Source: Hypoxylon rubiginosum
Taxonomy: Eukaryota; Ascomycota; Sordariomycetes; Xylariales; Hypoxylaceae
Reading direction: 5' to 3'
Length of the DNA: 64,000 nucleotides
Assembly (NCBI GenBank): GCA_902806565.1
Contig: CADCXA010000001.1
Span: 248,001-312,000 of the forward strand
Numbering within the stretch: the stretch's first letter is position 1; every line of letters starts with the position of its first letter. Of this stretch, positions 43,433-54,837 are shown one piece after another. The notes under the pieces were generated by a model. It was not told where the DNA came from and ran no database searches. It saw only the letters and a program-made list of their open reading frames with translations. The position numbers and the translations under genes are program-made.

Positions 43433-44353
43433 ATGGCACCAGGCATCCTGGTTGACGATACGTCGTCGAGAAACGGACTCGAACTCGAGGAGACATCCGA
43501 CTACATCGATGCTGTCAACGTGATAAAGGGCCAAGCCAAGTTCGACGACAAGTCCCAGTTCGACTCGGAGAAGGACAAGACAAATTTCAGACAATACGAA
43601 GACGCCTGCGATCGCGTCAAGAACTTCTACCGCGAGCAGCACGCCAAGCAGACGGTGGCATACAACCTGAAGGCGCGGAACCACTTCAAGACGCGTCGGC
43701 GGGAGGAGATGACCATCTGGCAGGCCATCGAGAAGCTCAACACGCTGATCGACGAGAGCGACCCGGACACGTCCCTATCCCAGATCCAGCACCTGCTGCA
43801 GTCGGCCGAGGCCATCCGCCGCGACGGCAAGCCCCGGTGGATGCAGCTCACGGGGCTGATCCACGACCTCGGCAAGCTGCTGTACTTCTACGGGTCCGAG
43901 GGCCAGTGGGACGTGGTCGGCGACACGTTCCCCGTCGGCTGCGCCTTCGACGGCCGCATCATCTACCCCGACACCTTCGGCGCGAACCCGGACTCGACGG
44001 ACCCCGTCTACAGCACCAAGTTCGGCATCTACTCTCCCGGGTGCGGGCTCGACAACGTGATGCTGTCGTGGGGCCACGACGAGTACCTGTTCCACGTCGT
44101 GAAGGACCAGTCGACGCTGCCGGCCGAGGCGCTCGCCATGATCCGGTACCACTCGTTCTACCCGTGGCACAAGGAGGACGCGTACCGCGAGCTCATGGAC
44201 GGGCACGACGAGGACATGCTCCGGGCCGTCCGCGCCTTCAACCCGTACGACCTGTACAGCAAGAGCGACGGCGTCCCCGACGTCGAGGTCCTGAAGCCGT
44301 ACTACCTCGAGCTCATCGACGAGTTCTTCCCTCAGAGGCTTGTCAAGTGGTAA
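43433..44353 (+). CDS. MIOX: Myo-inositol oxygenase
   Basis: The protein has 306 residues and no intron. The ATG at 43433 (ACAATGG context) is preferred over an in-frame ATG at 43361, which adds a hydrophobic stretch not seen in the family. Di-iron ligands are in place by alignment with human MIOX: His120, His144-Asp145 (GLIHDLGK), His215 (SWGHDEYLF), His240 (IRYHSFYPWH) and Asp273 (NPYDLYSK). Other conserved blocks are NFYREQHAKQTVAYNLKAR, WDVVGDTFPVGCAF and KFGIYSPGCGLDNVMLSWG. It cleaves myo-inositol with O2 to D-glucuronate, the first step of inositol catabolism, in the cytosol. The length is close to human MIOX (285) plus a short N-terminal extension. The gene is very GC-rich, so large false frames occur on both strands. 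Confidence 0.96.
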   Translation: MAPGILVDDTSSRNGLELEETSDYIDAVNVIKGQAKFDDKSQFDSEKDKTNFRQYEDACDRVKNFYREQHAKQTVAYNLKARNHFKTRRREEMTIWQAIEKLNTLIDESDPDTSLSQIQHLLQSAEAIRRDGKPRWMQLTGLIHDLGKLLYFYGSEGQWDVVGDTFPVGCAFDGRIIYPDTFGANPDSTDPVYSTKFGIYSPGCGLDNVMLSWGHDEYLFHVVKDQSTLPAEALAMIRYHSFYPWHKEDAYRELMDGHDEDMLRAVRAFNPYDLYSKSDGVPDVEVLKPYYLELIDEFFPQRLVKW

Positions 44354-44857
44354 GGTAAGGCTGGGCAAGGCAAGACAAGGCAAGACAGACAGACAGACAT
44401 ATAACATGAGGGGGGAGAGACGATATGTTATGTCACGTTCACGTTTACGATATACTGTGTTCTGTTTCTATATGTGGGGGTCCATCAAGTCTGTCTTATG
44501 AGGCATGAAGTGCGTGTGTGTGTTGTTTTACTTTGGCTGTACGTTTGGATAGACACGCGATTAGAAGGTCAGCGATTCAAATCACCCCAAGGATATCAAT
44601 CAGACTGCCAAGAAAAGCAGCGGTATTTCTATTTTTCTCTCTCTATACTTTGGGCTTCTATGAAGCATACCTATAGGGTACACATCTAGGCGAGGGGGGT
44701 GGGGGATGTATATGCGGGAGGCTTTCCTAACCGTTGCCCCGACTGAATATAATATTTCTATATGCACCCCTGATGATGCCAAAACTGTGTTTTCAGCCCA
44801 TATCTTGAAGATTCGTAGGAGCACTGTGCTCTATCCTCTCTTCTTCTTCCCGTCCAC
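44354..44857. other. Intergenic
   Basis: 3' flank of MIOX with GGCAAGACAA and CAGA repeats just after the stop (44355-44400). No gene seen. Confidence 0.5.
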
Positions 44858-45133
44858 TTATATCATACGCGTATCGAGACGATCTCCATCCAGGCCTTCG
44901 CACTCCACCACGGGCACGAAGCTCCCGTTATCAGCACGGCAGTACAAGTTCTGCACCCCATAATTACTTTCCGCATTACCCGCGACAGAACTTATGGTGT
45001 GGTGGTCGACGAATAGCAGCGGCGATGCCAGCCGCCGGTACGCGTGGTGGGTTTCCCGCGCGACGAGTAGGGCCACTGCGCTCAGGGCGAGGGCGGCGCG
45101 GGCGTAGGATATGATGGTGATTATGTTGGTCAT
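44858..45133 (-). CDS. Small hypothetical protein with N-terminal membrane or signal segment
   Basis: An open frame of 91 residues. MTNIITIISYARAALALSAV plus ALLVARE is hydrophobic with one Arg and could be a signal anchor. The rest, HHAYRRLASPLLFVDHHTIS and later VQNLYCRADNGSFVPVVECE, is soluble with two Cys. The hydrophobic start, GC-rich codons and AT-rich flanks on both sides support coding, but I recognise no family and see no splice partner. Confidence 0.4.
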   Translation of the reverse strand: MTNIITIISYARAALALSAVALLVARETHHAYRRLASPLLFVDHHTISSVAGNAESNYGVQNLYCRADNGSFVPVVECEGLDGDRLDTRMI

Positions 45134-45836
45134 TTATGCGGAGAGGAGAAAAGGAAAGAAATTTTTAAAAAAAGAATAGAAAAATACAAGTAAAATGGGA
45201 AAAGAAGAAAATTGGCCTATGAAGCTGGATGGATGCTGTTGTGTGATGCTAGCTCGACACCAAGACGAAGATATCCGGCCGCGATTAGGTACATATGTAT
45301 CTTCTCAGCAGATAGGAGAAGACGTAATTCGCCCTCGTGGGAGAATAGGAAAGTAGATCATGTGCTCGAATGCCTTTGTCGCGGCCAATAATAGATAGCT
45401 ATCTCTCTCAATGTCTTTGTCGGATAAAGAGTCAACAATCCCTGAATGAAGTTCTCATTGTCTACCGACTTATTTCGGGAGAGTATTGATTCGGAGATTG
45501 TGAGAAGCATACAAATATGAATCGCGATTCACATGAAGGAGTTTAGGAGCGTTGTACAAATAACATCAGATTTTAGAAACGTCAATAGTCAATACTTGGA
45601 TGCATATTCGAGTTTCAGGCTCTATTCGTGACTCACTTAAACATTCAGTATGACGAATATCAGCTCACTATCCAGCCCGTTAAGCCTCTGGCAGTCACAA
45701 TTAGGTCTATAGCAAAACGTAGTTAATACCATGTATATACTCGCAAGGTCATGACTTTAAATCGATTAGGAGTGTTTGAAGTTCCGCGACTAACTGCTCT
45801 AGCTAAGAGACCAAATCCCGGCGCCATAATCTCAAC
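45134..45836. other. Intergenic
   Basis: AT-rich, holding the promoter of the small ORF and the 3' flank of the IDO gene; no gene seen. Confidence 0.5.
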
Positions 45837-47321
45837 TTAATAGTTGCAGATACCGCCGAACTCGTCATCCATCGTCCAAGTCCCCGCGAGCCCGTGCTCC
45901 ACGACCGGCTCGTCTATCCCGTCCGCCTGCTCCTCCTTGCCGAGGAAGAAGTCGTTCTGGCCCGACACCTTGGCCTGCCGGCTCATGAACCGCCGGGCCC
46001 ACGTCTCGACCGACGGCTCGCCCGTCTCGTCGCGCGCCTGCTTGAGGAACGGGATCAGCGCCGTGCCGCCCGTGCCCTTGACCTTCTTGTGCGTCTCGTT
46101 CCTCGACGCGGTCGCCAGGTTCTGCTGCTGCCGGCGGCTGCGCACGGCCTCGGGGCTGCGGGACCGGCTGCGCGCCCGGTTCTCGCGCGACGGGAGGATG
46201 ATGTAGCGCGTGACGATGGCGATGTGGATGTCGCGGAACGTGCGGAGCATGGCGAGGCACGCGTCGTACGCGATCCCGAGCGCGCGGTCGGACGCGGCCC
46301 TGGCCTCGACGAACTCGCGGATGTTGGCGACGGCGCCCACGTCGTCGAGGAAGCGCGCGTGCGGGCCCGGCATGTAGCGGCGCATGTCGCGGATAAAATT
46401 GTGCTTGGGGGGACCGCGGCTGCGACCCTCGCGCTCCGACTCGGATGCGTCGGCCTTCTCGCCGGTTGGTCGGTGCTCGACGCCAAGGATGATGTCGAAG
46501 AACTGGATGAGGCTGCTCTGCGCGTTGCTGGGTCCACTGTACTGGACGTACTGCGACTGGCTCGTACCGTCGTCATAGATAATGCCGTGCGGCAAGCCCG
46601 CCTCAGCCATGTTCTTACTGCCGGCCAGAAAGGTGCGGATGCGACGATAAAAGTAGCCGGGGTCGCAGCTCTCATGCATGCGACGCAACAGTTCGCCCAG
46701 GTCGTCGAGGCGCTCGGCGAAGGCGCGCAGGCAACGTGTTACGGTTGCACTGTCACCTTGTCGGGCAGCAGCCACGGCCGTCAGCATCAGAGGGATGATT
46801 GGACCACCTCGAGCCTCAATGGCCACCGAGACGAGATAAAACCAAGATTCGTCGAGCGATCCGGTAAAGGTCACCAGGGTGGCAAGATTGTCGAGATCAT
46901 CGATATCCTCGTCGATGAAGAGCGGCTTGAAATTCCACAGCACCGAGGCGGCGTAAGTAGATACGGGCGGAACCTCGAGATGATCGCAGATCTGCAGCAG
47001 CGGGACGGAGATGCTCGGCGGCACCCGATCGCAAGGAGTATCACCTCCCCAGATGTAGCTATGAGCAAAGAAGGTAAGGAGCATATAGGCCCTCCTCCAT
47101 TCCGCGTCGTGTTCCAGACCGATGGTGGAGAGGACGGGAAGACGGTCGATGACTCCGCGAAGGCGCTTGCTCAGGATCAAGTTCTGAAGGTTGGCGCCAA
47201 TCGACTCCCATTTGTTATAATAAGGGTCCGGAAGCCTCGTCAGGGGTAAGACATCTGGCAAGAAGCCGTGGTTCGGTGAGATTCCATAATCGGATAAGAC
47301 TGGAATAGGAGGTCTCATCAC
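45837..47321 (-). CDS. Indoleamine 2,3-dioxygenase (Bna2-type)
   Basis: The protein has 494 residues and no intron. IDO landmarks are FFAHSYIWG (84-92), the distal-pocket segment before it, PPKHNFIRDMRRYMPGPHAR (304-323), LAMLRTFRDIHIAIVTRYI with His366 as the proximal heme ligand, and KGTGGTALIPFLKQARDET (415-432). The enzyme opens the indole ring of L-tryptophan to N-formylkynurenine, the first step toward NAD+. It is cytosolic and heme-dependent. An Arg/Ser-rich insertion (about 378-412, RARSRSRSPEAVRSRRQQQ) sits between the heme helix and the GTGGT motif, longer than in yeast Bna2. Fungi usually carry several IDO paralogues; which one this is cannot be told here. The opposite strand holds a 451-codon false frame. 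Confidence 0.94.
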   Translation of the reverse strand: MMRPPIPVLSDYGISPNHGFLPDVLPLTRLPDPYYNKWESIGANLQNLILSKRLRGVIDRLPVLSTIGLEHDAEWRRAYMLLTFFAHSYIWGGDTPCDRVPPSISVPLLQICDHLEVPPVSTYAASVLWNFKPLFIDEDIDDLDNLATLVTFTGSLDESWFYLVSVAIEARGGPIIPLMLTAVAAARQGDSATVTRCLRAFAERLDDLGELLRRMHESCDPGYFYRRIRTFLAGSKNMAEAGLPHGIIYDDGTSQSQYVQYSGPSNAQSSLIQFFDIILGVEHRPTGEKADASESEREGRSRGPPKHNFIRDMRRYMPGPHARFLDDVGAVANIREFVEARAASDRALGIAYDACLAMLRTFRDIHIAIVTRYIILPSRENRARSRSRSPEAVRSRRQQQNLATASRNETHKKVKGTGGTALIPFLKQARDETGEPSVETWARRFMSRQAKVSGQNDFFLGKEEQADGIDEPVVEHGLAGTWTMDDEFGGICNY

Positions 47322-48899
47322 GACGACGATGCTGCCTCTTAAGAGCAGTAGACGTGAACAATAATAGTAAAATAGTCGAATATACCAAAGGGACTCGCTA
47401 TAGAAGCTTGGTCGCCAAAATAATTAACTCGATGCTCTTATTTCTTTTAAAAGGAGTTATTAACTTTATACGTCCTGACGCAAGGAGTATACAGATATTA
47501 TCCCGTAATACTCCTCAGCCGTGCGAGACCACTGCTTAGTTGTAGTCATGCAATTGTATGAGAAAAATGTTGCTAATAGAAGCAAGAGTTAGGTAGTTAA
47601 GTAAAGACAAAAAATTTTATGACGCGGGAAGGGGAGGGTTTTATAAAGAGGGAAGAGCAAACGAAACGAAAGGTGCAAGTTTCTTTCTCAGGCCATACAT
47701 ATAGGCGATAGGATATAGGCTAGGCTGGGAAGGTTTCGGAAATGGGGTCCTAACGGGGCTCCAGGGACCCAAGGTCTATTAAGAGTCAAGTCAAGTCAAG
47801 TCAGGTCAGTATTAATTAGTAATAGATCATTTACTCATCATCCGGGTAGAAGAGGGAATAACAAATCCACACTTTTGTCGTTTAGAGCTAGAGCTAGAGA
47901 GTATTGAGTTGAATCTGGACGACTGCAGACAACTCGTCTCCCGTTATATGCGGGCTAATAAAGAACCTGGGACCTGAGGTGACCTGAGGTAACTTGAGGT
48001 AACCCGAGGGAGTTGGAGGTTAAGTGGGCACATGCCATATTTCAGTTTGAGTTGTATCAAATATGTTAACTATGTATTGTGATCATTAATCGTTAGACTT
48101 AAAGGCTTCCGTTGGCTCCGGCCGTTTGGACAAATCTAGATCTGAAGAACCTAGGTGATCCGCTAAGCGTTTGGGGCGAGAGCCTTGTAGGGCCTTGTAG
48201 GGCTTCATCGACAATAAAATCCACATAACAGTTGAAAAAGGGTGGTGTGGACGTGTAGGAAATCGAATTAAAATCGAATTACGCCCAGAGCTTGTCGAAC
48301 ACACAAAGGACCCGATGCCGGCGGCTGACCGGAGATCGGCTATTGTCGCACAAAGCAAATGGAAGATACGGATGCCTCAGAGCATCAGCCGATCCAAGAC
48401 GTCCGCAAGGGTGCTTGCGTAAAAAGGACCCTGAAAAGCGTGCGCGTGGGTGTTAACTTGGGAGCTGAGCGAGAGACGAAAATGTTGCCTCTTTTTCACT
48501 TTAGGGTCTTACATAACTCTTCACTAGCGGCAAAACCCGGGAATCTATCGGCTTCGGGATGTACAAAGTACATAGCGATCTTGGCGGATTAGCTTACGTC
48601 ATCCATTCCGCATTCTGAGCTAACTGAGGGGAGAATGAGGAAATCAGCTCTGATTGGTCTAATTATAAGTACCTATGTACCTATTCAAGCACCATCGTTC
48701 ATCAGCCTTGGCAACACGAGGCTTCCCAACTAGTAGTAGTTATCAAGATCGCTGTCGCTGTTGCTGTCACTGTCGCTATCACAACCACCATTACGCTCTC
48801 TTCTCTCCTCTTTCTCTCTCGCCTCAACTCTACCACTCACTACTCCCTATTATAATGACGCGACTACTTAAACGATAGTAGCTTGCTAGGGACCGCAAG
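47322..48899. other. Intergenic, 1.6 kb, with 10-bp tandem repeat
   Basis: Contains AGTCA repeats (47783-47805) and four 10-bp units like GACCTGAGGT (about 47970-48010). Frames at 48086..48358 (-) and 48359..48592 (+) show no family. A C+T-rich leader before 48900 fits the VPS23 promoter. Confidence 0.5.
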
Positions 48900-50725
48900 A
48901 TGGTTGTCCAGCAGCATGTGCTGAATTGGTTGTATAGCGTCCTGACCAGTGTAAGCCGGACCATCAAATCCTAGAATAGCTAGAACTGGTTAACTCATCA
49001 TCGCTTCGCTTCAAACACAGGAATACCAAGATGTCAACCGCACCTACAACGACGTAGCCCAAGCGCTATCCCAATATCCTTCGCTATCACCGAGGACAGA
49101 CGTTCATAGTAAGACCTAAACTCTTCAGACACCAAACCGAAGCTCAGTTGATCCGTTCGCCCATCCTAACCGGTATTTAGCTTTCGATAATGGCGTATCC
49201 GCCCTCCTACTACACCTCTCCGGCACCGTCCCCGTAATATTTCGAGGGACCACGTACCGGTTCCCCATCTCGCTATGGATACCACACGCATACCCGCGGG
49301 AGGCGCCTCTGGGTTATGTCACCCCTACCGAGACTATGATGGTACGACCGGGTCAACATGTCGATCCGCAGGGACGTATATACCATCCCTATCTCGTGGG
49401 CTGGACCGAGTTTTGGGATGTGAGTATATCTTCTAAGTTCTCTAACGTACTATCTCGTACAAATGCTAATCGAATTGGGCTAGAAATCTTCCTTGCTCGA
49501 CTTCATTGCTATACTCAGAGACATCTTCGCAAAGGAGCCCCCCGTCGTCTCGCGGCAGCAAGCTCGACCTACGCCGCAACAGCAGTCTACTCCAGCTCCG
49601 ACCCCACCACCGATTCCTCCTCTACCCCCTGATATATCGAGGCAGACTCCCCAGCATGCCGCTTCTCCTCATCAACTCGATGTGAGGCCACCTCCGCCTC
49701 CACCAAAGGGAAGCGACCTGCCACAGGTAGTGTCTGGTCCGTCTATTGTTCCCGAAGGGCCCCCGCGACCACCTCTACCAGATGAGCTTCGCCGGCAATC
49801 GAGTCTACGCGGCGTCCCAACAGCGGCAGCTCAGTCGCCGCAGCCGAACCGACTCTCTAGATACGACGCGGCACCCCCTCTCCCGCCCCAACAAGGCCCG
49901 CCTCACCCACCGCAAGCCTATCAACAGCCACCCCCGAACGCCCAGTTCCAACCCCAGCAGCCATATCATGCGTATCCGCAAAGCGGCCAACCTCCGCTCG
50001 GATTATTACCCCAAGACTCCCGCCGCGTGTCCATCATATCGCCCGCCACCCCATCTCCCTACGCAACCGCCCCGGCCGGCCCATCCGCCAACCACTGGCA
50101 GCAGCAGCCGGCGCCGGTACAGCCCAAGCCCAAGCCGCCCCCGCCCCCGGACCTGATGGACGACGAGCCCTTCTCCCTCGCCCTCCCGCCCCCCTCGTCC
50201 AGCGCCCTCGCGCCGCCCCCCATCCCGCCGAACCCGGAGAAGGACGCGCTCCTGCGCCAGCTCGCCTCCACCCTCTGCGACCTGCGCCGCCGCGCCCGCG
50301 CCCAGAACGAGTCCTCCCTCGCCGGCCTCGCCGCCCAGCGCGCCGCCATGCTCGCCGCCCTCGACGCCCTCAACGCCGACGCCGCCGCCCTCGGCCCCCT
50401 CACCGCCGTCCTCGCCTCCAACACCCAGATCCTGCAGTCGTCCCTCCAGGAAGCCGACCGCGTCGTCTCCGGCGCCCGCACCCGCGAACCCCCCGCCATC
50501 GACGACCTGCTCGTGGCCCCCACCGTCGTCGCCAACCAGCTGTACGACGTGGCCGCCGAGGAGCGCGCCCTCGGCGACGCCATCTTCGTGCTCGGCCGCG
50601 CCGTCGAGAGGGGCCGCGTCGGCCCCGCCGTCTTCGCCAAGACCACGCGCAGCCTCGCCCGCGAGTGGTACCTCAAGAAGGCGCTCGTGCGCAAGATCGG
50701 GCGGGGCATGGGGCTTGCCGGATAG
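48900..50725 (+). CDS. VPS23: ESCRT-I subunit Vps23 / TSG101
   Basis: Four exons: 48900..48950, 49021..49108, 49181..49419 and 49484..50725; introns 70, 72 and 64 bp. The protein has 539 residues. The UEV domain (about 1-150) starts MVVQQHVLNWLYSVLTSEYQ, with TYNDVAQALSQYPSLSPRTD, LLHLSGTVPVIFRGTTYRFP, ISLWIPHAYPREAPLGYVTP and HVDPQGRIYHPYL, and lacks the catalytic Cys of E2 enzymes, as expected. Residues 165-370 are Pro/Gln-rich. A helical part (CDLRRRARAQNESSLAGLAA and on) leads to the steadiness box at the C-terminus (AEERALGDAIFVLGRAVERG...FAKTTRSLAREWYLKKALVR). Vps23 recognises ubiquitinated cargo on endosomes and starts multivesicular-body sorting; the UEV also binds PTAP-like motifs. 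The 3' half is extremely GC-rich with a strong C bias at third positions. Confidence 0.94.
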
Positions 50726-51563
50726 AGAAGCAGAGGGATGGGCGGGCGGACGGACAGACAAACTTGGTGGTCGAGACGGGTCCGCGGTTGTCGCGCGCCG
50801 TGCGCGTGGTTGTTTCGTAACGACCGTGTTCTTCTTTTTTTGCCGTACATATCGAGATAGATGGATAGACACCTACTTACGAAGAGACGACTTGGGAGAG
50901 CGTGGGCTTGTCATATACATGCATACATATGTTCACACATTGGAGAGATCGCGTAATGACGAGCGTTTTAACGACTGCATGCGTGTTATGTCCCTACCTA
51001 GATAGGAGCGAGATGTTTAGATAGGTACCAACCAACGAACCAACCATGCGGAGGTTGAATTAATATAAAGATAGGGGGTTTCTACTCGCCATTCTAATCG
51101 GAACTTGAACATGCGACATCTATCTCAGAGGACTGGCAAGCTACATAGTGTGATGCTGCGATGCGAGGCTGATGGATAGGCAGGTCCACGAGGAGGGCAA
51201 AAACAAGTTTCTCAGGGAAGTACAATCATGAATAATCTTCTTCACTGCGCTCTAACTAAGGGTTACACTCGTACGTCCGTTCATTCTGCGTCGCGTCTTT
51301 CTTTCTCCTGCTTCTTCCTGATGGAAACCCTGCAGTCTACTAACCTAGTCGATTCAATAATACTAGACTGTCAGGATGTTCGATATTCAATAAGCCACGT
51401 CTGCTGCTGTTATAGCCGTCTTTGACTCCCTCGTTCTCCTTCACCACCTGCGATAGACTGATCCTAAGACCGGAATGGCCAGGTTGTGACCTAGAGCCTA
51501 ACCCTGCATCTTCATTCGCCTTTGCATATGGCCAGGGGGGGCTGAGTTACTTCGATGAGATGA
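50726..51563. other. Intergenic between convergent genes
   Basis: 3' flanks with a T-run (50834-50842) and CATACATA tracts. No gene seen. Confidence 0.5.
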
Positions 51564-54500
51564 TCATCGCTTCTCAGTCGTCTCCGATTTTGCGGCAGCA
51601 GATCCGGATGCGGAACTGATACCGCTTCCCTTGCCGAGTTTGATCCCGCTGCTCGCCTTCTCCTTGTACATGTTGACGATCTTCTTGACCTGACCCGGTC
51701 GTCTGGGCTTGGGATGTTTAAGCTTGATGTCGCTGATTTGACGAACCACGAACCCCGAGGCCGTCTTCTTGCTCCAGCTACTCTCCTTCTTCTCCTTGCC
51801 AGCCACCTCCTTTCCTTTCCCCTTATTCTGTGGGTTCCCAACTGCTTCGTGATCGCCTTCGTCGTTACCATTATTGCCTCCCTCCTTATCTTGGCCTGTT
51901 CCCCTAGCTTTCTCCCTCTTTTTCTCCCTCTGCTCCTTACGGAGCTGCTTCTCTTCAATCCGACGGAGCTTACGCTCTGCTATTGTATGCTTTGACACGA
52001 CTTTGGACAAGGCATTTGGATCACCACGGGCCGTTGATTCCGACGATACCGGGTGGGTCGTTTGCAAGGCCTCACCTGTAGGTGACTTGTCTCGATACCG
52101 AGATGCCTTAGATACTAAGGAGCCATCAAGCCCGAAGCCGCCAAATTCGTCAGTGCATCCGAGGCCATCTGACATGCGAGCCAGAAATGGGAAGGTCCTA
52201 CGCATTGAAAGATGGCTTGATGTCGAACTTTTGTATGTCAAATATGGCGGCCGATCTTCGAATCTTGCCATGAGCTCGTCATTGATGCCGAGGCGGGGAT
52301 CGCCGTGTGACAACTCGACCGAGGATCGAACTAGCTCAGATGTACGATTTAGATGGTACTTGAAGAGGCTCGAACGATGATACCTCGGCCGGCGACGTAC
52401 TGAACTTGGTCGAGTGCTATTGGTACCGACGTATGTGCTCGAACTATCCTGATCACCATCATTGCTGCTATCGTTCCTGTTATCTGCCAATCGGCTGAAA
52501 GAGTTCGAGATTCGCCGCCATAGTCCTACGCTTCGCTGTCTAAATGGATGCCAGCTAGCTTGTGTCTTTACCTGTTTAGCATCGTTCTCATTCCTCTCGA
52601 CGGATGAATGTAAGCTGGCATTGTATGACTTGGCTCGATTACAAGAAGCTAGACTTTCCGCTGGAGAATCATGTTCCAGCTTCTCGAAATGTTGAATATG
52701 ATTTCTGACGGGAGATTCATGCTGGCCCAACACATCGTTTACTGCAGCCGTCTCTATATGTGACCCTGGCGTCATTGGTCTCGGATTATCCAGTGTCTGG
52801 GCAAAGTCACACGAGAAGTCATCTATCGATATTTCCGTGGTTAGCTCGGGCATTGGTATTCTCTTTACAAGAGTTATATTTTCGGCCAACGTAGTCGACG
52901 AGCCAGCTAGGCCAGATCCTACGGCGGTATTCCTCTCCGCTCCAGATACTGGCTTAGTCCGGCTGCGGTTCCGCCAGAATGACTTGATTGAATTTGGAGA
53001 CAAACCAGGGGTCGCTGATCTCTCAAAAAGCTTTCGAAGATCCGACACCTTCCCCGTACATCCCACGTTTGACCCTGACTCTAGCGCAGGCCTTGGTGTG
53101 CTGTGAGTCTCTTCTGGCTCTCTCAGTCTTCGAGCCGTACGCTGTTCGCTTGCCGGTGCGTTTCGAGAACCAAGCTTCAAGTTCGACCACCCTGGATGAA
53201 TCAGGCTTGCATGGAAAATACCCTTGCTAGAATGAGCGGTTGAAATGTCAGATTGATCCAGTAGGCCAACCTCTCTCGATTGCTCTTCATATTCACTGCC
53301 TCTAGGTTCGCTCGACAGAGTTCCATCAAAATTAGGTATACCGCGCTGCGTGTCCCTCTCCCTGAAACGGCTACTCTTTGGTAGCGATACAGCCGGCGTA
53401 TGGCTAGGTGTGTTGGCCATATACGACGCAGTTAAAGATTGTTCTGATCTTTTGGTCCCTGGGTTGGGTTGGACAATCCTCGCGGTGCTCGGCGGCGTAT
53501 GAATATGTGTATTATTCTTCTGCGCAGTTGTTCTCAATGAAGGAGTCCTCTCGCCATACATGGGATCTAACGAAGAGGGGGTTCCCTTGTCCCAAGTGAA
53601 ATAGCTAGTTGCTTTCTCTGAAGGTGGCTTGGACTTACTGGGCGACTTGGGCAGCCGCCTAGGCGACTGTGATTTTTGCTCGAATGATCTACGAAGATCT
53701 GCAACACTGGGTTGCTGTCTCTTTCCGGATCTCTCTGGTAGACTTGGTGGTCCATGTTCCCTGACTGGTGACTGCTTGATAACATGACGATCCTTTTCAC
53801 TGCTTCTCGGCTGCTGTGGTGACCTGAGGGACCCAAGCGACGAAGTGGTCGGTGCTGGTCTTGACTTGGTTGTGGACTTCTGGCGAGATGAGCTGGATGC
53901 TGGAAGACGCTGGGGCGACGAACCTGCCGAAATGTATCCTGGCTTGCCGAGTTCGGGACCTCCTGATGATGCTGAACCTACTGGATCCGAAAAGGGAGAA
54001 TATGCTGTAAACTTAGCATAATTACAGTGATTATTGCTTAGCTATCACGGTTAACTTACTACTTCTATACTCGAACAATCTTCTACGATCTGCAATCAAC
54101 CTGGGGTCCTAACCAGGACGTCTGTCTGCTCGAGAAGTAATGCCGCGAGTTGGGTGACTGTCAAGGCTGTTGTTGTCCAACCTTTGAATGGGTACAATTC
54201 GACTTGGGGGTTGGCTACCTCCGGCAGAAATGTCCACCGAATTCTCCGGGTGACGTAAATCAATATCTGCATTGTCTTCGTCCGCTTCAGACTTGAGTGG
54301 AGTGCTGATTGGGAGCCTTGATTTTGTACTGGAGGGTGGCGTAGAGGCGACTTGTCTCGGGGAAAGATCTAAAGAACTTCTAGCTGCGCCGTGCCTGTCT
54401 AGAGAGGAAGGAATTTGTTGCGAAGACTCAGCCGGCCGGTCTGGCCGTGTCAAAGCTCCCTGAGATCGGGAAATTGTACTAGGCCTATGCTTGAATGATG

Positions 54501-54837
54501 GGCTAACCTCGGTACTGTTTACCGCATCAAGGATCTCGAACTTTGTCACAAGCGAATCTAGCTTTGGAGCAGCGGTGCGGTGTTGCGACAAAACTTTGGG
54601 AGTGGCTGGCTGAGGTAGCGGACTGGAGCGTCCTGGATGGATCGTCGAGGTAAAGGGGTCATCAGATACTTCTGATGTTTGCTTCTGATATACAGAGGTA
54701 GATCCGTCAAAGCCCGCACCAGTCTTGCGCTGTGGAAGGCGGAGCGGCGGTGGTTGGAGTTCAAGGGTCAAAGGATCGTGGTCTTGGAAAGAAATAGGAG
54801 AAGAGCTCGCCATGGAGCTCGGACTAACAGACGCCAT
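51564..54837 (-). CDS. Large disordered protein of unknown function, with an in-frame TAG or missed intron
   Basis: I do not recognise the family. Exon 1 is open from 54837 (MASVSPSSMASSSPISFQDH) to a TAG at 54111..54109. The same frame then continues DPRLIADRRRLFEYRS to a good donor GTAAGT (54059), and after a 55-bp intron resumes at 54004 with YSPFSDPVGSASSGG and runs to 51564. Ignoring the TAG the product is about 1072 residues. Either an intron ends at the GGTTAG that contains the stop, or the gene is interrupted. The protein is Ser/Pro/Arg-rich and lacks globular domains. Conserved-looking parts are SVADLRRSFEQKSQSPRR, VSDLRKLFERSATPG and a basic coiled coil AERKLRRIEEKQLRKEQREK. Short repeats of the type DLRRSFE/DLRKLFE/ADRRRLFE suggest a recurring helical motif. 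The C-terminus is Lys/Ser rich. Possibly nuclear or cytoskeletal (weak inference). Confidence 0.65.

Noticed and set aside
43837..44407. Long frames on both strands inside MIOX
   Set aside because: They are GC-rich shadows; MIOX itself has all ligand residues and known length.
44570..44600. B-box-like GATTCAAATC downstream of MIOX
   Set aside because: No A box at the right distance and no foldable tRNA around it.
45894..47249. 451-codon plus-strand frame opposite IDO
   Set aside because: Low-complexity Arg/Ala/Leu translation without motifs, fully antisense to a clear IDO.
48086..48592. Two frames (90 and 77 codons) between IDO and VPS23
   Set aside because: No motif and no conserved pattern; ordinary intergenic chance frames.
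50006..50872. 288- and 263-codon minus-strand frames opposite VPS23
   Set aside because: Gly/Arg-rich shadow of a strongly C-ending codon pattern; VPS23 is supported by UEV and steadiness box.
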